This document shows, piece after piece, positions 35,873-47,937 of a DNA stretch of 64,000 nucleotides (the stretch's first letter is position 1; every line of letters begins with the position of its first letter). The notes under the pieces are model-generated. The model saw only the letters and a list, made by a program, of their open reading frames with translations. It ran no database searches and was not told the DNA's origin. A program made the translations under genes and the position numbers. The stretch comes from Ursus arctos (taxonomy: Eukaryota > Chordata > Mammalia > Carnivora > Ursidae), in the NCBI RefSeq assembly GCF_023065955.2, contig NW_026622797.1, positions 56,975,689 to 57,039,688 of the forward strand, read 5' to 3'.

Positions 35873-37334
35873 TTTTTTTTTAAATTTTTTATTATGTATG
35901 TTAGTCACCATACAGTACATCCTTAGTTTTTGATGTAGTGTTCCATGAGTCATTGTTTGCGTATAACACCGAGTGCTCCATGCAATATGTGCCCTCCTTA
36001 ATACCCATCACCGGCCTATCCCAATCCCCCTCCTCCCTCCCCTCTGAAGCCCTCAGTTTGTTTCCCAGAGTCCATAGTCTCTCATGGTTCATTCCCCCTT
36101 CTGTTTACCCCTCCTTCATTCTTCCCTTCCTTCTCCTACCGATCTCCCTGTTATTTCTTGTGTTCCATAAATGAGTGAAACCATATGATAATTGTCTTTC
36201 TCTGCTTGACTTATTTCACTTAGCATAATCTCCTCCAGTCCCGTCCATGTTACTGCAAATGTTGGGTAATCGTTCTTTCTGATGGCTGAGGAATATTCCA
36301 TTGTATATATGGACCATATCTTCTCAATCCATTCATCTGTTGAAGGACATCTCGGCTCCTTCCACAATTTAGCTATTGTGGACAATGCTGCTATGAACAT
36401 TGGGGTGCATATGGCCCTTCTCTTCACTACGTCTGTATCTTTGGGATAAATACCCAGTAGTGCAATTGCTGGATCATAGGGTAGCTCAATTTTTAACTTT
36501 TTGAGGGACCTCCACACTGTTTTCCAGAGTGGCTGCACCAGCTTGCATTCCCACCAACAGTGTAAGAGGGTTCCCCTTTCTCCATATCCTCTCCAACATT
36601 TGTTGTTTCTTGCCTTGTCAATTTTTGCCATTCTAACTGGCATAAGGTGGTATCTCAATGTGGTTTTGATCTGAATTTCCCTGAAAGCTGTGATGACAAA
36701 GACACCTTGGTACTGGCACAAAAACAGACACATAGACCAGTAGAACAGAATAGAGACCCCAGAAATGGACCCTCGGCTCTATGGGCAACTAATCTTTGAC
36801 AAAGCAGGAAAAAACATCCAGTGGAAAAAAGACAGTCTCTTCAATAAATGCTGCTGGGAAAATTGGACAGCTACATGCAAAAGAATGAAACTTGACCACT
36901 CTCTCACACCATACACAAAGATAAACTTCAAATGGATAAAAGATCTTGACGTGAGACAGGAATCCATCAAAATAATAGAGGAGAACATAGGCTGTAACCT
37001 CTTTGACATCGGCCACAGCAACTTCTTTCATGACACATCTCCAAAGGGAAGAGAAACAAAAGAGAAAATGAACTTGTGGGACTTCATCAAGATAAAGCGC
37101 TTCTGCACAGCCAAGGAAACAGTCAAAAAAACTAAGAGGCGGCCCACGGAATGGGAGAAGATATTTGCAAATGACACTACAGATAAAAGACTGGTATCCA
37201 AGATGTATAAAGAACTTCTCAAACTCAATACACGAGAAACAAATAATCAAATCAAAAAATGGGCAGAAGATATGAATAGACACTTTTCCAATGAAGACAT
37301 ACAAATGGCTAACAGACACATGAAAAAATGTTCG
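35873..37334 (-). mobile_element. L1 with twin-priming 5' inversion
   Basis: The left part (35873 to about 36684) is the 3' end of a carnivoran L1 on the minus strand: T-rich tail, 3' UTR, then ORF2 C-terminus in antisense. At about 36685 the orientation flips, and 36685-37334 is L1 ORF2 on the plus strand, ending at the MKKC segment that lies just upstream of where the left part begins. A perfect 17-bp duplication AAGTCCATGATCTTTCT (35856-35872 and 37335-37351) bounds the whole unit, so both parts came in one insertion. Confidence 0.95.
36116..36684 (-). pseudogene. L1 ORF2 C-terminal fragment, minus strand
   Basis: Open minus-strand frame from the inversion point ([20 protein letters not shown]) to the ORF2 end region. 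The C-terminal knuckle is present, but its second Cys is Tyr (CWRGYGERG...). The first residues of the open frame come from the inverted part and are not L1 in that frame. Confidence 0.88.
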
Positions 37335-37350
37335 AAGTCCATGATCTTTC
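36690..37350 (+). pseudogene. Inverted L1 ORF2 fragment, plus strand
   Basis: Open frame 36765-37364 covers the ORF2 segment from the [10 protein letters not shown] region to NRHMKKCSK, uninterrupted for about 190 residues, then runs a few codons into the flank. A stop (TAG near 36739) lies just upstream. Good preservation suggests a fairly recent insertion. Confidence 0.88.
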
Positions 37351-37499
37351 TATTGCAAAACTAGTTCTCAGTTTGGTACCCAGATGGGAATGAGCTGGAG
37401 TAGAATTCATTTCAGAATTATCTTGATAGTGCTTTCAAAAATGATTTGCCTACTCTGTTTATCCTGTTGGACACAAGAATTTTAGCAAGGATGGAAATG

Positions 37500-37945
37500 G
37501 GCTCCTCTAATACAGCTCTCTCTCTACCAGACTCCTCTTTTGGAAAGCTATCATACTTGCTTTATCTATATTCTTGTCTCTGCCTAGAAAAACCCTTCTT
37601 TCTTTTCCATTCTGGATAAATCATACTCACCCTTCAAGGACCAGCTAAAATCTAATCTTATTAATGAAAATTAAGTAAAAATACTGAAATGAATGCCCAC
37701 TCCTCAGAGCTTCAAAACCATTCTGTTTTATCATAGCACTTTGTACTTAGTTGTCTACCTTTATCATAGCACTTTGTACTTAGTTGTCTTTATCATAGCA
37801 CTTTGTACTTAGTTGTCTACCTTTCCCTTTTCCCTTATGAACTAACTGAGGACAAGAACCATGTTTTATTCATTTACATCCCTGAAACGTAGTACTATAT
37901 CTGGTGTATAGCAAATGCTCACTAAATATTTGTGGAATTATAGTG
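37500..37945 (+). repeat. L2 3' region with an internal triplication
   Basis: Plus-strand L2: CACCCTTCAAGGACCAGCTA near 37629, GACAAGAACCATGTTTTATT near 37851, and CAAATGCTCACTAAATATTT near 37912. The TTTATCATAGCACTTTGTAC unit is present three times (see next entry). Confidence 0.75.
37728..37822. repeat. Three tandem copies of a 29-33 bp unit
   Basis: Copies at 37728-37760 (33 bp), 37761-37789 (29 bp; lacks ACCT) and 37790-37822 (33 bp). The units are otherwise identical, so the duplication is recent relative to the L2 that holds it. Confidence 0.95.
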
Positions 37946-40490
37946 ACTGGCTTTCCATGTCCTTAACAAGAGATGAGGCAGTATATTGCTTTTTCTAGAG
38001 TAAGAGAGATGGTTTTGACTAGGAAAAAGATCTTCACTGAAACCCCAAATTCTGCTGCTATTCTTAAATAAGAAAATGTATTTTTTTTCAGATTTCTTTT
38101 ATTAGGTCATTTACAGTATAATCAATGTCAATAATTAAAGCTTTAAGCCCTCCAGAGAAGAAAAAAACGACAACACTTGTCTGGGGTGGTTGGGAAATGT
38201 AATTGTGAATTTACAAAATAGTCAAATAGAACTATGGAAGAGTTCCATCCTACTAAATGTAGTTATTAGCAAATCACATATTTATCTTCTCATGCCAGAT
38301 ATAACTTTGTACTTAAACTTTTACCTAGTTGATTTCTTAGCTGATAAAGTGGTAATTACAGCTGCAAATTCCAAAAGAAATGTCAAGATATTGAAGTAGC
38401 CTGGTCTAGAATTGTGAAAGTTATTGGTTTGTGTTAAGCCATTTTGTTGGATAATGTCCTTTTCAGAGAAAAAGAATGAGAATGAAAAGAGTACATATTA
38501 TAACTAAATGTTGGGAAGCTTACCAAATTTCCCCCAACCCACGTCTAAATTCCAAAGGGAAGGCCTCTTGAACTGGGCTTTCTAAGCAACTGGGGCTCCC
38601 TATTGATTTAGACCCACTCTGACATGGCGATATATATTTCAGAGTTCAATGAAATAAACATGTGAGTTGGAAAGGAAATCGCCACTTAGACTAACCATGA
38701 AAATATCCAAAATTTAACCTTCAATTGTCTAGGACAATGATGGGATATATAACTATGGACTTTCTTTTTAAGCAAAAATACAAAAACAGTATCTTCAAAC
38801 TTATTTTGTTAACAGTAGTGAAAGCTGAATCATGAGAAATTTCATTCTAAATCATATACTTTTGTCTCTGATAGCTCATAGGGAAATATAATTAAAACAT
38901 AATTTTGAAACATAATTGAAAACTTGGGACATCTACATGTTTTCTTGTATTTTTCCCCACTAAAGATTTTGGTTTGAGTTCTATTTTCTTTGCTACTTTC
39001 ACCTGCCTGAAGTCATAATCTTCCAATTGTAACATAAAAAACCTTTTCTGTAACAACCAGCTGTGATACCTCAAACAGAAGACTATACTTTGAGATTCGA
39101 AAAAGCAGCAGGAAATGACTGTCAAAAGTTAAAAAAGAAAAAAAAAATCTCCCAGCAAAGAACTAAGCAAGAGAAGTTCAGAGAACATAATGTAGAAACA
39201 GAAATGACCTTCCAGAGAATGTCTAATTTTCCCAAAGAGATTTCATGGTTCTGTTAGGCCCTTTCACAAAATACAATCAGCCAGGATTCATCTTGGAAAT
39301 AATGACAAAACTTCAAAATGCAGAGAATTTAAGACCCAGGAATTGCTTAAAACTCACAGTTCTAAAAATCTTACTATCCCAAATAGAAATCTCTTGGAAC
39401 TAATTTCTTAAAAATGATTGGGTAAATATTATAAAGTCAAACTGTAAGATAAATATTAAAGAAATAGACTCCCAACAATAGAAATGTTATAATATTCCAC
39501 TAAGTTATGCACTGCCTCTATTTATTAAAAGAATTTTTAACAATCATAGAATTGGCACACTACAAAAATTGAAACATGAATTAATTTTGAAATGAAGAAG
39601 CATTTAAATTATGTTCTTTAGAGGCCAAAATTAAATTATAAAAAGAAAATCCTAAATTAACAACTGTGACATCTATTGCTCAAAAAGAATACCACAAGCT
39701 ATTGAGTGACCTAAGATCACTGCAACACTAAAAACAAACAAAAAATCCCACAAAAAAAACCACTAGATTATAAAGGAATTAAAAGAGGTAATATACATGA
39801 AAGTACTTTATAAATATGGTGCATTCGGCATATGAAATGACTTCTAATATTCATTTTGGGGGGGTTGACACAAATGATCACACATGCAGATTCTGGAATA
39901 TTTCAATCACCGGATTTTGACTCCTTCAATCCAAATGTATTATTCTCTTTTTCTGATTTGCTCAGGAAACATTTTCTTTTTATCTTCAGTACTACATCTC
40001 TTGGTAATATTTTTGGGATATTATACTAGAGGAGGTAAGGTCTACTTGCTTCTGATCTAGCTCATCTAAAGGCTAATAACTCTTTTAGTTTGGATTTCCA
40101 TGAAAACAGAGTCTGACAGGAGAATGTAGGTGAGTTTATTGTGGGAAGAAAGTAAGACTGAGAAGAAGGACAAGCTAATAAAATAGTGAGTTGTTGAGGT
40201 TATTGTTGTAGGCATCAGAGGCTTGCTTCTACCAGGACTTCTGTGAAATATATGGAATTATCCACTTGAAGAGCACTAGAATGGAACTTTTATTTACTGG
40301 CTCTAGCCTCCACTGGATTAGTGGTTCCCCCTGAGCATTAAGACCCTTATACTTTCAACCCGTGATTACACAGAGCCAAAAAAGACCCTGGGGTAGAAAA
40401 AGGATGGACACACCAGAGTTCTCTTGAGATAGGATGCTGCCACTGTGAGGTGAGTCTGGGCTCACACAGAACTATGCACAGAAGTTAAGG
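37946..40490. other. Unassigned interval
   Basis: No gene and no element I can name. A-rich runs occur near 39131-39148 and 39738-39760, and a G7 at 39859-39865. Open frames are below 80 codons. Confidence 0.45.
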
Positions 40491-40494
40491 TTAT

Positions 40495-41112
40495 ATTAGT
40501 TTTCTATTTCTGTGCATTAAATTACCACAACAAGCAGCTTAAGACAATACCCATTTAGTAGTCTGCAGTTTCTGCAGGTCAGCAGAAGTCCAGGCATAAC
40601 TAGATTTTCTGCTTAGGGTCTCACTGGACTAAAATGAAGGTTGGTTGGGACTGTGGTTCTCCTCTTGACCCTGGGTCCTATTCCAAGCTCACTGGTTACT
40701 AGCTGAATCCACTTCCTTGTGGTTGTAGGACTGAAGTCCCTGTTTTCCTTGTAGCTGTCAGCTAGAGACTGCTGTTGGCTGCTAGAACCTGCCCACATTT
40801 CCCTGCCATGTGAACCACCCTAGGTAGTTCACAAGATGGATGTGTGCTTTCTTCCAGGCCAGTAGGAGTGCATCTCTCTGACTTTCTTTTCTGTCACCGG
40901 GGGGGGGGGGGGGGGCTCTCTAATTTTGAAAGGTTCATGTGATATGTCGAATAATATCCTTATTTTAAGGTCAACTGATTAGGACTTTAACTGCAATGGC
41001 AAAATCCCTTCACAGCAGTATCTTCATTAGAGATTGATTGAACAATTGGAAAAGGTGTGTGTACCAAGGGCTAGGAACTTGGGGAGCATGTTAGCATTCT
41101 GCCCACCCCAGA
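40495..41112 (-). mobile_element. MaLR-type LTR (MLT1-like), minus strand
   Basis: Starts TATATTAGTTTTCTATTTCTG, AAATTACCACAACAAGCAGC, then CAGTTTCTGCAGGTCAGCAG. Ends AATATCCTTATTTTAAGGTC, AACTGATTAGGACTTTAACTG and TTCTGCCCACCCCA. This order matches the complement of an MLT1-like LTR as I recall it. A G17 run (40899-40915) is embedded in it. Confidence 0.7.
40899..40915. repeat. Poly-G run of 17
   Basis: An uninterrupted G17 inside the LTR. A run this long can form a quadruplex and is difficult to sequence accurately, so its length may be unreliable. Confidence 0.9.
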
Positions 41113-42120
41113 GTGAAATCACAGATTGGTTGAGGGGACGAGACATGGAACACAAAAATCATCTGCTGTAGCAATTTAAAAAGTGAGCTTGTTTTTGCTT
41201 AATCTAAGTAAGGGAGAAGACAAAATCTAGCAAGATGGGTCTGAATTAAGAAGTATCCATTGTTGGTTTGGGGAATTAAGTGGTCATATTTTTCTGGTAC
41301 TTAAATAAAGAACCAAATAGAGCAGATCTCAACATCCATCACAATGCAAGCTTTCAATTATTTTCTATGATGTCTTCTACATAGGATGCATAAACAGGTG
41401 CATCTGTTAAATAAGAACCATGCCATAAAACTGATTGCTCTGAAGAGCTGTGCAACTACTGAAGGAGGTAAAGTGAGAGATTTTTAAAGATCTACTTCTC
41501 ATTTATCCTGTATTGTGAGCATTATTTGAATGAATTACAACAGATTCAATTAATTTTTTCATACATAATTATTACATTTTATCTAGCCTATTAAATCTAA
41601 CATTTAAATTTAAAAACCTAGTTACTATAAATTAAATATCTGCCAATTTTATGGCTATGAGCACATGCTAATCTTCATGCTGGAAGATGAGCCATGCAGA
41701 TTGCAAGCATCCAAGCTATATTTAGAAGCACATTACTAGAGCTGGGTATTCAAATTTGAGCTCTGCTGGATCTTGTACGAAGTTCTCTTCCATTTTGTAA
41801 AAAGTATGTTCAACAGTGCTTCTAATTGTATAATTTAACTACTGAAGAGCCTAGGTGACGTTACCTATTGCTACCCAGACAATAATGCTGTGTTTGTGGT
41901 TACCACTATACAAAAGCAGCACTCTGATTTTTCCGAACGCATTTCCAGTATTATATGGCATCCCTAATAATATGTCCTGTGGCTTCCTGAGAGGCTCTCT
42001 GAGGTAGTGATGAGCAAGAGAGAAGCAAATAGAAATATAAACCACAGAGGGCACCCCCTTAGTCTCAGTGCACCCTGCTCATTCTACTCCCTGTCAGGCT
42101 TGAAAGAGGGAACATCACAC
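41113..42120. other. Unassigned interval
   Basis: No gene or named element recognised. Confidence 0.45.
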
Positions 42121-42368
42121 AATCCTGTGAAGACTTACTATATGCCAAGTGCTGTGGTGAGAACTCGATTTATATGTTTCATTCTCATTTAATCTTCATA
42201 AAAACTTTAGGAAATAGGCACTAGTGATACCCTTACTTTACAGATGAGGTTACAGAAGAGCTTATGTGACTTGCATATGGCTAATAAGGTTGCATAGCTA
42301 ATAATAAGTTAATAAGGATTCAAGCCCAGGCAGCCTAATTCCACAGCCAGTTTATGCTATAACATCAC
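42121..42368 (-). repeat. MIR (nearly full length)
   Basis: CTTACTATATGCCAAGTGCT, TTAATCTTCATAAAAACTTT, CCTTACTTTACAGATGAGGT and TTCAAGCCCAGGCAGCCTAA in that order match the complement of MIR including its tRNA-like end. Confidence 0.8.
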
Positions 42369-44285
42369 AGAGGTGGTGAATAAATTTTCTAAAATTATAT
42401 ATTCTACAATTGAGAGGAAAAATAAGTTTTGACAATGACACCCCCTATATTTTAAAAATATAATCACTGAAAGAAACACCATGTTTCAAAAAGCATTACA
42501 AATATATTTTTAAAATTCACTTTCTCTGATGTTTTAAAAATTATAGCATGTAACCTTAAATTTTCTAACCTTGCTACTCAAGGTCTAGAAAAATTAGTAA
42601 ATTTTCCCTCAGGTTCTTAAAACCAAGATGACTGGAGGATTCAGATTCATGAAGTACTATAAAACGCTACACATAAATATGCCAGCAAGTACAACATGAT
42701 ATGAAGCATTTGAAGATCCCAAGGCTTCTTTTCCTCTTATACAAAATGCCATTTATTGAACCATAGACAGAACTTCTATTATTGAATGTTGATTTCCCAA
42801 AAGAAACAATAACTATAGAATTATTTTCATTTTAAAATTAAAAAATGTGACTACCAGAGTAACTGTCTCAAGATCAGAATTTACTTTCTATTCATTTTTT
42901 TTCCCTTAAATGTCAGTCACCTTTGAAAACAAAGGCAAAAAATATCTCATATTCCATATACTCCTACCTGATGAGCACTCAGACCTCTGGGTCCTATTTT
43001 CCCAAAATCACCAGCCAGTTCTCACTGCCTTCACTCAGGCAGGATTCTCGATGGATTTTAAGGGTAATCATTTACAAAGGCAAAAGACAGAAAACCACTA
43101 ACACGCACTTACTATTATTTGTCGGGGAAATTATCCTCTTGAAGGTTGGTGCTTATTTGAAGGGAACAAAGTGTCTTCAAAAATGAAAAGACTACCAAAT
43201 GGTGATTCATAGCTCAAATGCCTTGGTTCCATGCTCTAAAAGCAGAATGTTAAGCAAAGTCTTTAAATTGCCCATGTGGATTTTATAGGCTAAATGAGGC
43301 TAAGAACTGAACCACGGAAATACAGCATGGATAAATTTCACCAAACTGCTTCCAAATTTAGTGTTATAAATTTCCAATCCACATCTTACAGAATTCTGTA
43401 TAATATTAGAGAACCAAAATGTAAGCTTATGCAGCTCGTCTTTTAAAGGACCCTGATATTCCTGAGATAGAAAATAATGCTCCACAGCTGGAGAAGATCA
43501 CCCATATTCTATGTTGGTATTAATAAATAGTCATAATGTAAGAATAAAACTACTGGGGTTTTTTCCAGTTTGCTGAGTAAAACATTTACATATTCAAAAT
43601 AAGAATTATAGAATCAGTGAAAGAAATACAATATTTTAAGATACTTGCAATTAAATGCTAGGCATAAGTGATCCACACTACCAGAAAACCTTATTATGCA
43701 CATAATTTGTGAAGTCCCTATTATAGATTCTACAAAGAGAGGCAGTGAGTACAAGATATGATCTTTTAAAGAGAGTGTAATCTACTAACAAACCATTAAT
43801 ACCATAGTGCCATGAAAGTTATGTATAAGTAAATTCTCCCTTTAAATGAAGCATAAAAGTTACTTTGCTTTTTTTTTACAGCATTTTTTTCTTTAGAGCA
43901 GCAATTAATTCAAAATACAAACTCCAAAATATTATACTCAGCTATTATAGTGATATGACAAATAAACATATCAAATTTTAAATCATAAAGTGATGCCTAA
44001 TATACCAAAATTTGTTGTATTTTGAGAAAGAACAAAAGTCTTTCTGTAAAAGACAATTGAGGGGTGATTTTCCCATTCAGTAAAATATTTATACATTAGG
44101 TATAATTCTGATACCTTTGTTATTTATTGCCATGTTAAGTCTTATTTAATCATTTTGCTGGAGATACCTGAATCATGAAGGAGTCATACTTCTGATTCAA
44201 GCTCCCATCCAGAAACCAAGGAAACAAGCCTGGTAAGCAAGTCCAAATCAGAATGTAGAATGAAAAAATTAAAAAATATAAATAA
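42369..44285. other. Unassigned interval
   Basis: AT-rich, with no gene or element recognised. Confidence 0.45.
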
Positions 44286-44289
44286 AGTT

Positions 44290-44290
44290 T

Positions 44291-44341
<51 letters not shown>

Positions 44342-44345
44342 GGAC
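44290..44345. repeat. Compound microsatellite (TA)n(GA)n
   Basis: About 11 TA units (44290-44311) run into about 16 GA units with one GAAA interruption. A G-rich tail GGGGCGGGGGGCGGAG follows at about 44353. Same design as 2928-2978. Confidence 0.95.
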
Positions 44346-44639
44346 AGAGATGGGGCGGGGGGCGGAGAGATACACATATGTTTAAAACTGATAAAAAGCA
44401 AACACAACAGACATTATATGTTCTTCACTAGGCGGACAACCCAGGACAGCGGCAGGTGTAGTGTTTGTGACCCTGGGCTTAGATGATAGGTCTGTGTTTA
44501 AAGAGTGCTGACCGGATCCGTGAACCTAACCTCTTTTCCATTTATGCAAAAACCGTAATTCATTGGTTTGTTGTGAAATAATGCATATCAAACAGTGAAT
44601 GGGAGAAAATACACTTTTGAAACCATAATTAAAATAGTA

Positions 44640-44818
44640 GCACTATTATTTAATCATTACAACAGCTAAACAAATTACTATCCTCATTTTTTAGATGAAG
44701 ATATTGAGGCTCAGAGAAGCTAAATAACTTGCTTGTGGATGCCTACACAGAACATGATAAAGCTAACATTTGAAACAAGATCTGTCTGATTTTTCACTTA
44801 TACCACACTGCCAACTAT
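44640..44818 (-). repeat. MIR
   Basis: ATCCTCATTTTTTAGATGAA, GAGGCTCAGAGAAGCTAAAT and ACTTATACCACACTGCCAAC match the complement of MIR. Confidence 0.75.
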
Positions 44819-44892
44819 ATTCTACAATTCTCAAAATCCCCCAAGGGAGGATTTTTATTTTTTGCTTTTCTCATTGTCATGTATAGTCTCTG

Positions 44893-45369
44893 CATTAATT
44901 TGCTAGTACTGTTGTGGCAAGGTACCAAAACCTGGCTGTCTCAGAATAATAGATATTTATTGCCTCTCAGTTCTGGAGGCTAAGAGTCCCAGGTCAAGGT
45001 GTTAGCAGTATTGGTTCCTTCTGAAGGCTGTGAGGGAGGTTCTGTTCTATTCTCTTCTCCTAGCTTCTGGTGGCTTTGCTATCAATCTTTGGTGTTCCTT
45101 GGCTTCTGCATCACCTTGATCTCTGCCTTCATCTTCACATGGTGTTCTTCCTATATGTGTCTGTGTCCAAATTTCTCCTCTTTGCAAGGACACTAATTAT
45201 TTTGGATTGGGGTGCATTCTACTCCAGTATGACCTCATCTTAACTAATTATATCTGCAATGACCCTATTTTCAAATAAGGCCACTTTCTAGGGTATGGAG
45301 CTGAGTTGGGGGTGGGGGACAGAACTTCAACATATAAATTTTGAAGAGAAACAATTCAACCCATAACAG
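44893..45369 (-). mobile_element. MaLR-type LTR (MLT1-like), minus strand
   Basis: TTAATTTGCTAGTACTGTTG, CTCTCAGTTCTGGAGGCTAA, TTCACATGGTGTTCTTCCTA, GTGTCTGTGTCCAAATTTCT, ACCCTATTTTCAAATAAGGC and AACAATTCAACCCATAACAG occur in the order of the reverse-complemented LTR. It appears to be solo. Confidence 0.8.
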
Positions 45370-46420
45370 TTCCCAAAGAGAAAACAAATCTTCCCATGTA
45401 GGCAGGTGTGTTCTTGTAATACTGCCCTTCACTGATAAGATTTGACCACACAGTAGTTGGTGTGTTGATGGGGTCATTTTGCTGCTGTGCTGTCTACTGG
45501 CTTGGGCTACTCGCAGCATTCTAATTGTATAGTCAATTGTAACCAAAGCTAGCTAGCTTACTGATCTGATGTTTTCTCCAAACCAGCACCTTTTGATCAT
45601 TCAAGTCTCCCACCATCCCTTATGAGTACCTATAGATTCTATTGGAAAGCTAGGAAGATCTCAGACCAGCAACTGCAGCTCTCTGGCTGCACATGCAACT
45701 CGCAATCACTGACTTCTCAGTGCGACTTCCACAACCTATTTCAGAGTTCAACAACTTCTTTAGAATTACCTAGAAACTGAATCTTCTGTTTTTCTTTCTG
45801 AGTGGCAAATTCTTCTTAACTTAGGGTTTTTATCACTAAAGATTATTCAAATTTCCACTCTCAAGGATTACCTGTCATTACCAAGGTGACATATTCCTGC
45901 TTCAGGATGTTTGTTTGTGTTTATGCTGCTTTACACAGCACCATCACTGATTGACTCTTGAACTAGTCAGTCAGTTAACCTATACCTCACCAAACCCATC
46001 CCAAAAGATGATAGGGCATTTTTCCTGCAAATGGCCAAATCTATCTTTCCAGGCACCACCAAACTAACTCAATTTGTTCTTAGTTTCTAAGATCCATTAT
46101 GATAATAGCAACTATGAGCATGTGTTACTTATGTGTTAAACTTCTCTTGATATTAAAGGGTCAAGATATCTAGACCTGAAATGTCTGGTTTTTTTTGGTT
46201 TATGGGTATGCTGTGTTTTTCAGATATGGGAAATTTAAAAATCCAATATTCCAGCATTTATAGATATATATCAAATTTATGTAAAATAACATAATAATAA
46301 TATGATATGATATGATGTGATATGATATATGTAAAACACCTGGAGTTCCATGGTTTCCCTCAGTAATTAATTCCAGTTAATATAGATTCTCAGGGAGAAG
46401 CAGGATAGAAGTTTAAGTGC
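45370..46420. other. Unassigned interval with a GATAT microsatellite
   Basis: Only a short (GATAT)n tract (about 46297-46330) stands out. No gene recognised. Confidence 0.5.
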
Positions 46421-46424
46421 TCAA

Positions 46425-46545
46425 GCTATAGGGTTTGGCAAGACCAAGTTCAAGTCTTATTTCTGCCACCACCCAGTTCTGTGATCCTGAGCAAGTTAAT
46501 CAACCTCAATGATTTCATGTGTAAAATGAGAAATAAAAATAGCAC
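46425..46545 (+). repeat. MIR fragment
   Basis: AAGACCAAGTTCAAGTCTTA, TTCTGCCACCACCCAGTTCT, GAGCAAGTTAATCAACCTCA and TGTGTAAAATGAGAAATAAA follow the MIR order on the plus strand. Confidence 0.75.
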
Positions 46546-46572
46546 CCACAAAGAAGCTTGTATTTGTGTAAA

Positions 46573-46755
46573 GCAGTGCTTCCAAAACTTGCTTAGTGAT
46601 ACAAATCATCTGGAACACATTAAAAATACAAATTCTAAGACCTCCTCCTCCTCCAAGGAATAGGATTCAGAAGATTTGGGTGCAGGAGTCCAAAATCAAT
46701 ATTTTCAGGGAGTACCCCAAAATGATCAGTATCATCAGGTAATTTTAGGAAATAT
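46573..46755 (+). mobile_element. hAT-Charlie fragment (MER5A-like)
   Basis: Starts CAGTGCTTCCAAAACTTGCT, then AAATCATCTGGAACACATTA and AAAATACAAATTCTAAGACC, matching the 5' half of a short MER5-type element. The right terminal repeat was not found. Confidence 0.6.
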
Positions 46756-47709
46756 TATTGTTTTGCACAGTTCATATCCCATTCAGTAAATGTTAGTGTT
46801 ATTTCCATTTATCAAAATTCATTCCTGAGAGACCCACAGGAAGGAAACTGGCTCCTCCATGTTGAATGTGGGGGCCATGTTTCACATTTCCCATCCTAAT
46901 TCTATAGCCTGTGTAAGGCCAAGTCATTTTTTAGGTTTTCCATGAAAAAAAAAAAAACACAAAAACCCCCATGCATTCTCTGTATTCTCATAGGTAGAGT
47001 CTGTCTTCCTCCTCAGTAAACTAAATAGGAAATTCAGCATCCCCTTTGTCTATGTCCACAAAAGCTACATCAAATTGTTAATGAGAATAGAACACCTTAC
47101 TAAAAAGCAGGGATCATGAGAAGGAATCACATTGTACCTCAAAGATCCTTACTAGACATTCTATATATATTTTCCCATCTCATAGAGAGCAACTCAATCT
47201 TCTGTTCTAAAACTTTCTTCAATTCTCAGGGCCTTGGGTCTCACCTTTTAATACTAAAGCCTAATAAGGTATTTTTTCCTAACGAAGTTCTCTCCTCTAT
47301 AAGTCAGGATTCTTTTGTCGAAAGTTCCTAAGGCCAACAAATCAACTTAAGCCACAAAGGGGACTTAATGGCTCATGTAACTGGGAAGTTGTGGGTAGAT
47401 CAAGACTTTCACTGACTGACCTGCTTCCCTCTGAATGGTGGCTCTTCTCTCAGACCTGTCTGTGTTGTAGGAAGTATGGCAACTGGCAGCCAAAAGTCAT
47501 ATCATTAGAACTCACAATTCAATGGAACAAGAGACTCACTTAATATGTTATTGTCATTCTTTAGAAGGAGGATGGATCTTTACCCAAAGTTTGGATCAGA
47601 TGTCAAAACTGATGATACAGCACACATATACCATGAGAGTATGAAAAAGTCTTATTACTTACATATAAGGTTTTCTGGGGAGACCAGGGCAGGCTTGCCA
47701 AGTTAGTGA
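46756..47709. other. Unassigned interval
   Basis: No gene. The portion at about 47290-47620 looks like degraded repeat DNA, but I cannot name its family. An A12 run lies near 46947-46958. Confidence 0.4.
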
Positions 47710-47721
47710 AAGAACAGCTTG

Positions 47722-47925
47722 GGGCACCTGGGTGGCTCAGTTGGTTAAGCGTCTGCCTTCGGCTCAAGTCATGATCTCAGGGTTCTGGGATCGAGCTCCA
47801 TGTTGGGCTCCCTGCTTGATGGGGAGCCTGCTGCTCCTTCTCCCTCTGAGGCTCCCCCTGCTTGTGCTCTCCTTCTCTTTCTCTATCAAATAAATAAATT
47901 TTTAAAATATTAAAAAAAAATTTTT
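47722..47925 (+). mobile_element. CAN-SINE, plus strand
   Basis: Head GGGGCACCTGGGTGGCTCAG with A-box-like TGGCTCAGTTGGTTAAG; B-box-like GGGATCGAGCTCC; tail AAATAAATAAATTT. Flanks AAGAACAGCTTG (47710-47721) and AAGAATGGCTTG (47926-47937) differ at two of 12 bases. Confidence 0.95.
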
Positions 47926-47937
47926 AAGAATGGCTTG

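Larger units (their letters stand above)
35656..37400 (-). repeat. MIR, split by an L1
   Basis: Left part (about 35656-35872): CAGAATGCTTACAATTTCCC, then CCCCATTTTATAGATTGAAA and TTTCAAAGTCCATGATCTTT, matching the reverse of MIR from the core to its 5' part. The MIR match stops where the L1 at 35873-37334 begins and only a short continuation (about 37352-37365) can be seen after it. Confidence 0.6.

Noticed and set aside
36116..37364. Opposed 205- and 199-codon frames that look like a divergent gene pair
   Set aside because: Both are parts of one twin-primed L1 insertion bounded by a 17-bp duplication.
37728..37822. Regular direct repeats as a possible CRISPR-like array
   Set aside because: Units are contiguous with no unique spacers, and the genome is mammalian.
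47722..47790. tRNA gene from the A-box and B-box-like motifs
   Set aside because: This is the tRNA-derived head of a CAN-SINE; the acceptor stem and anticodon arm are not intact.
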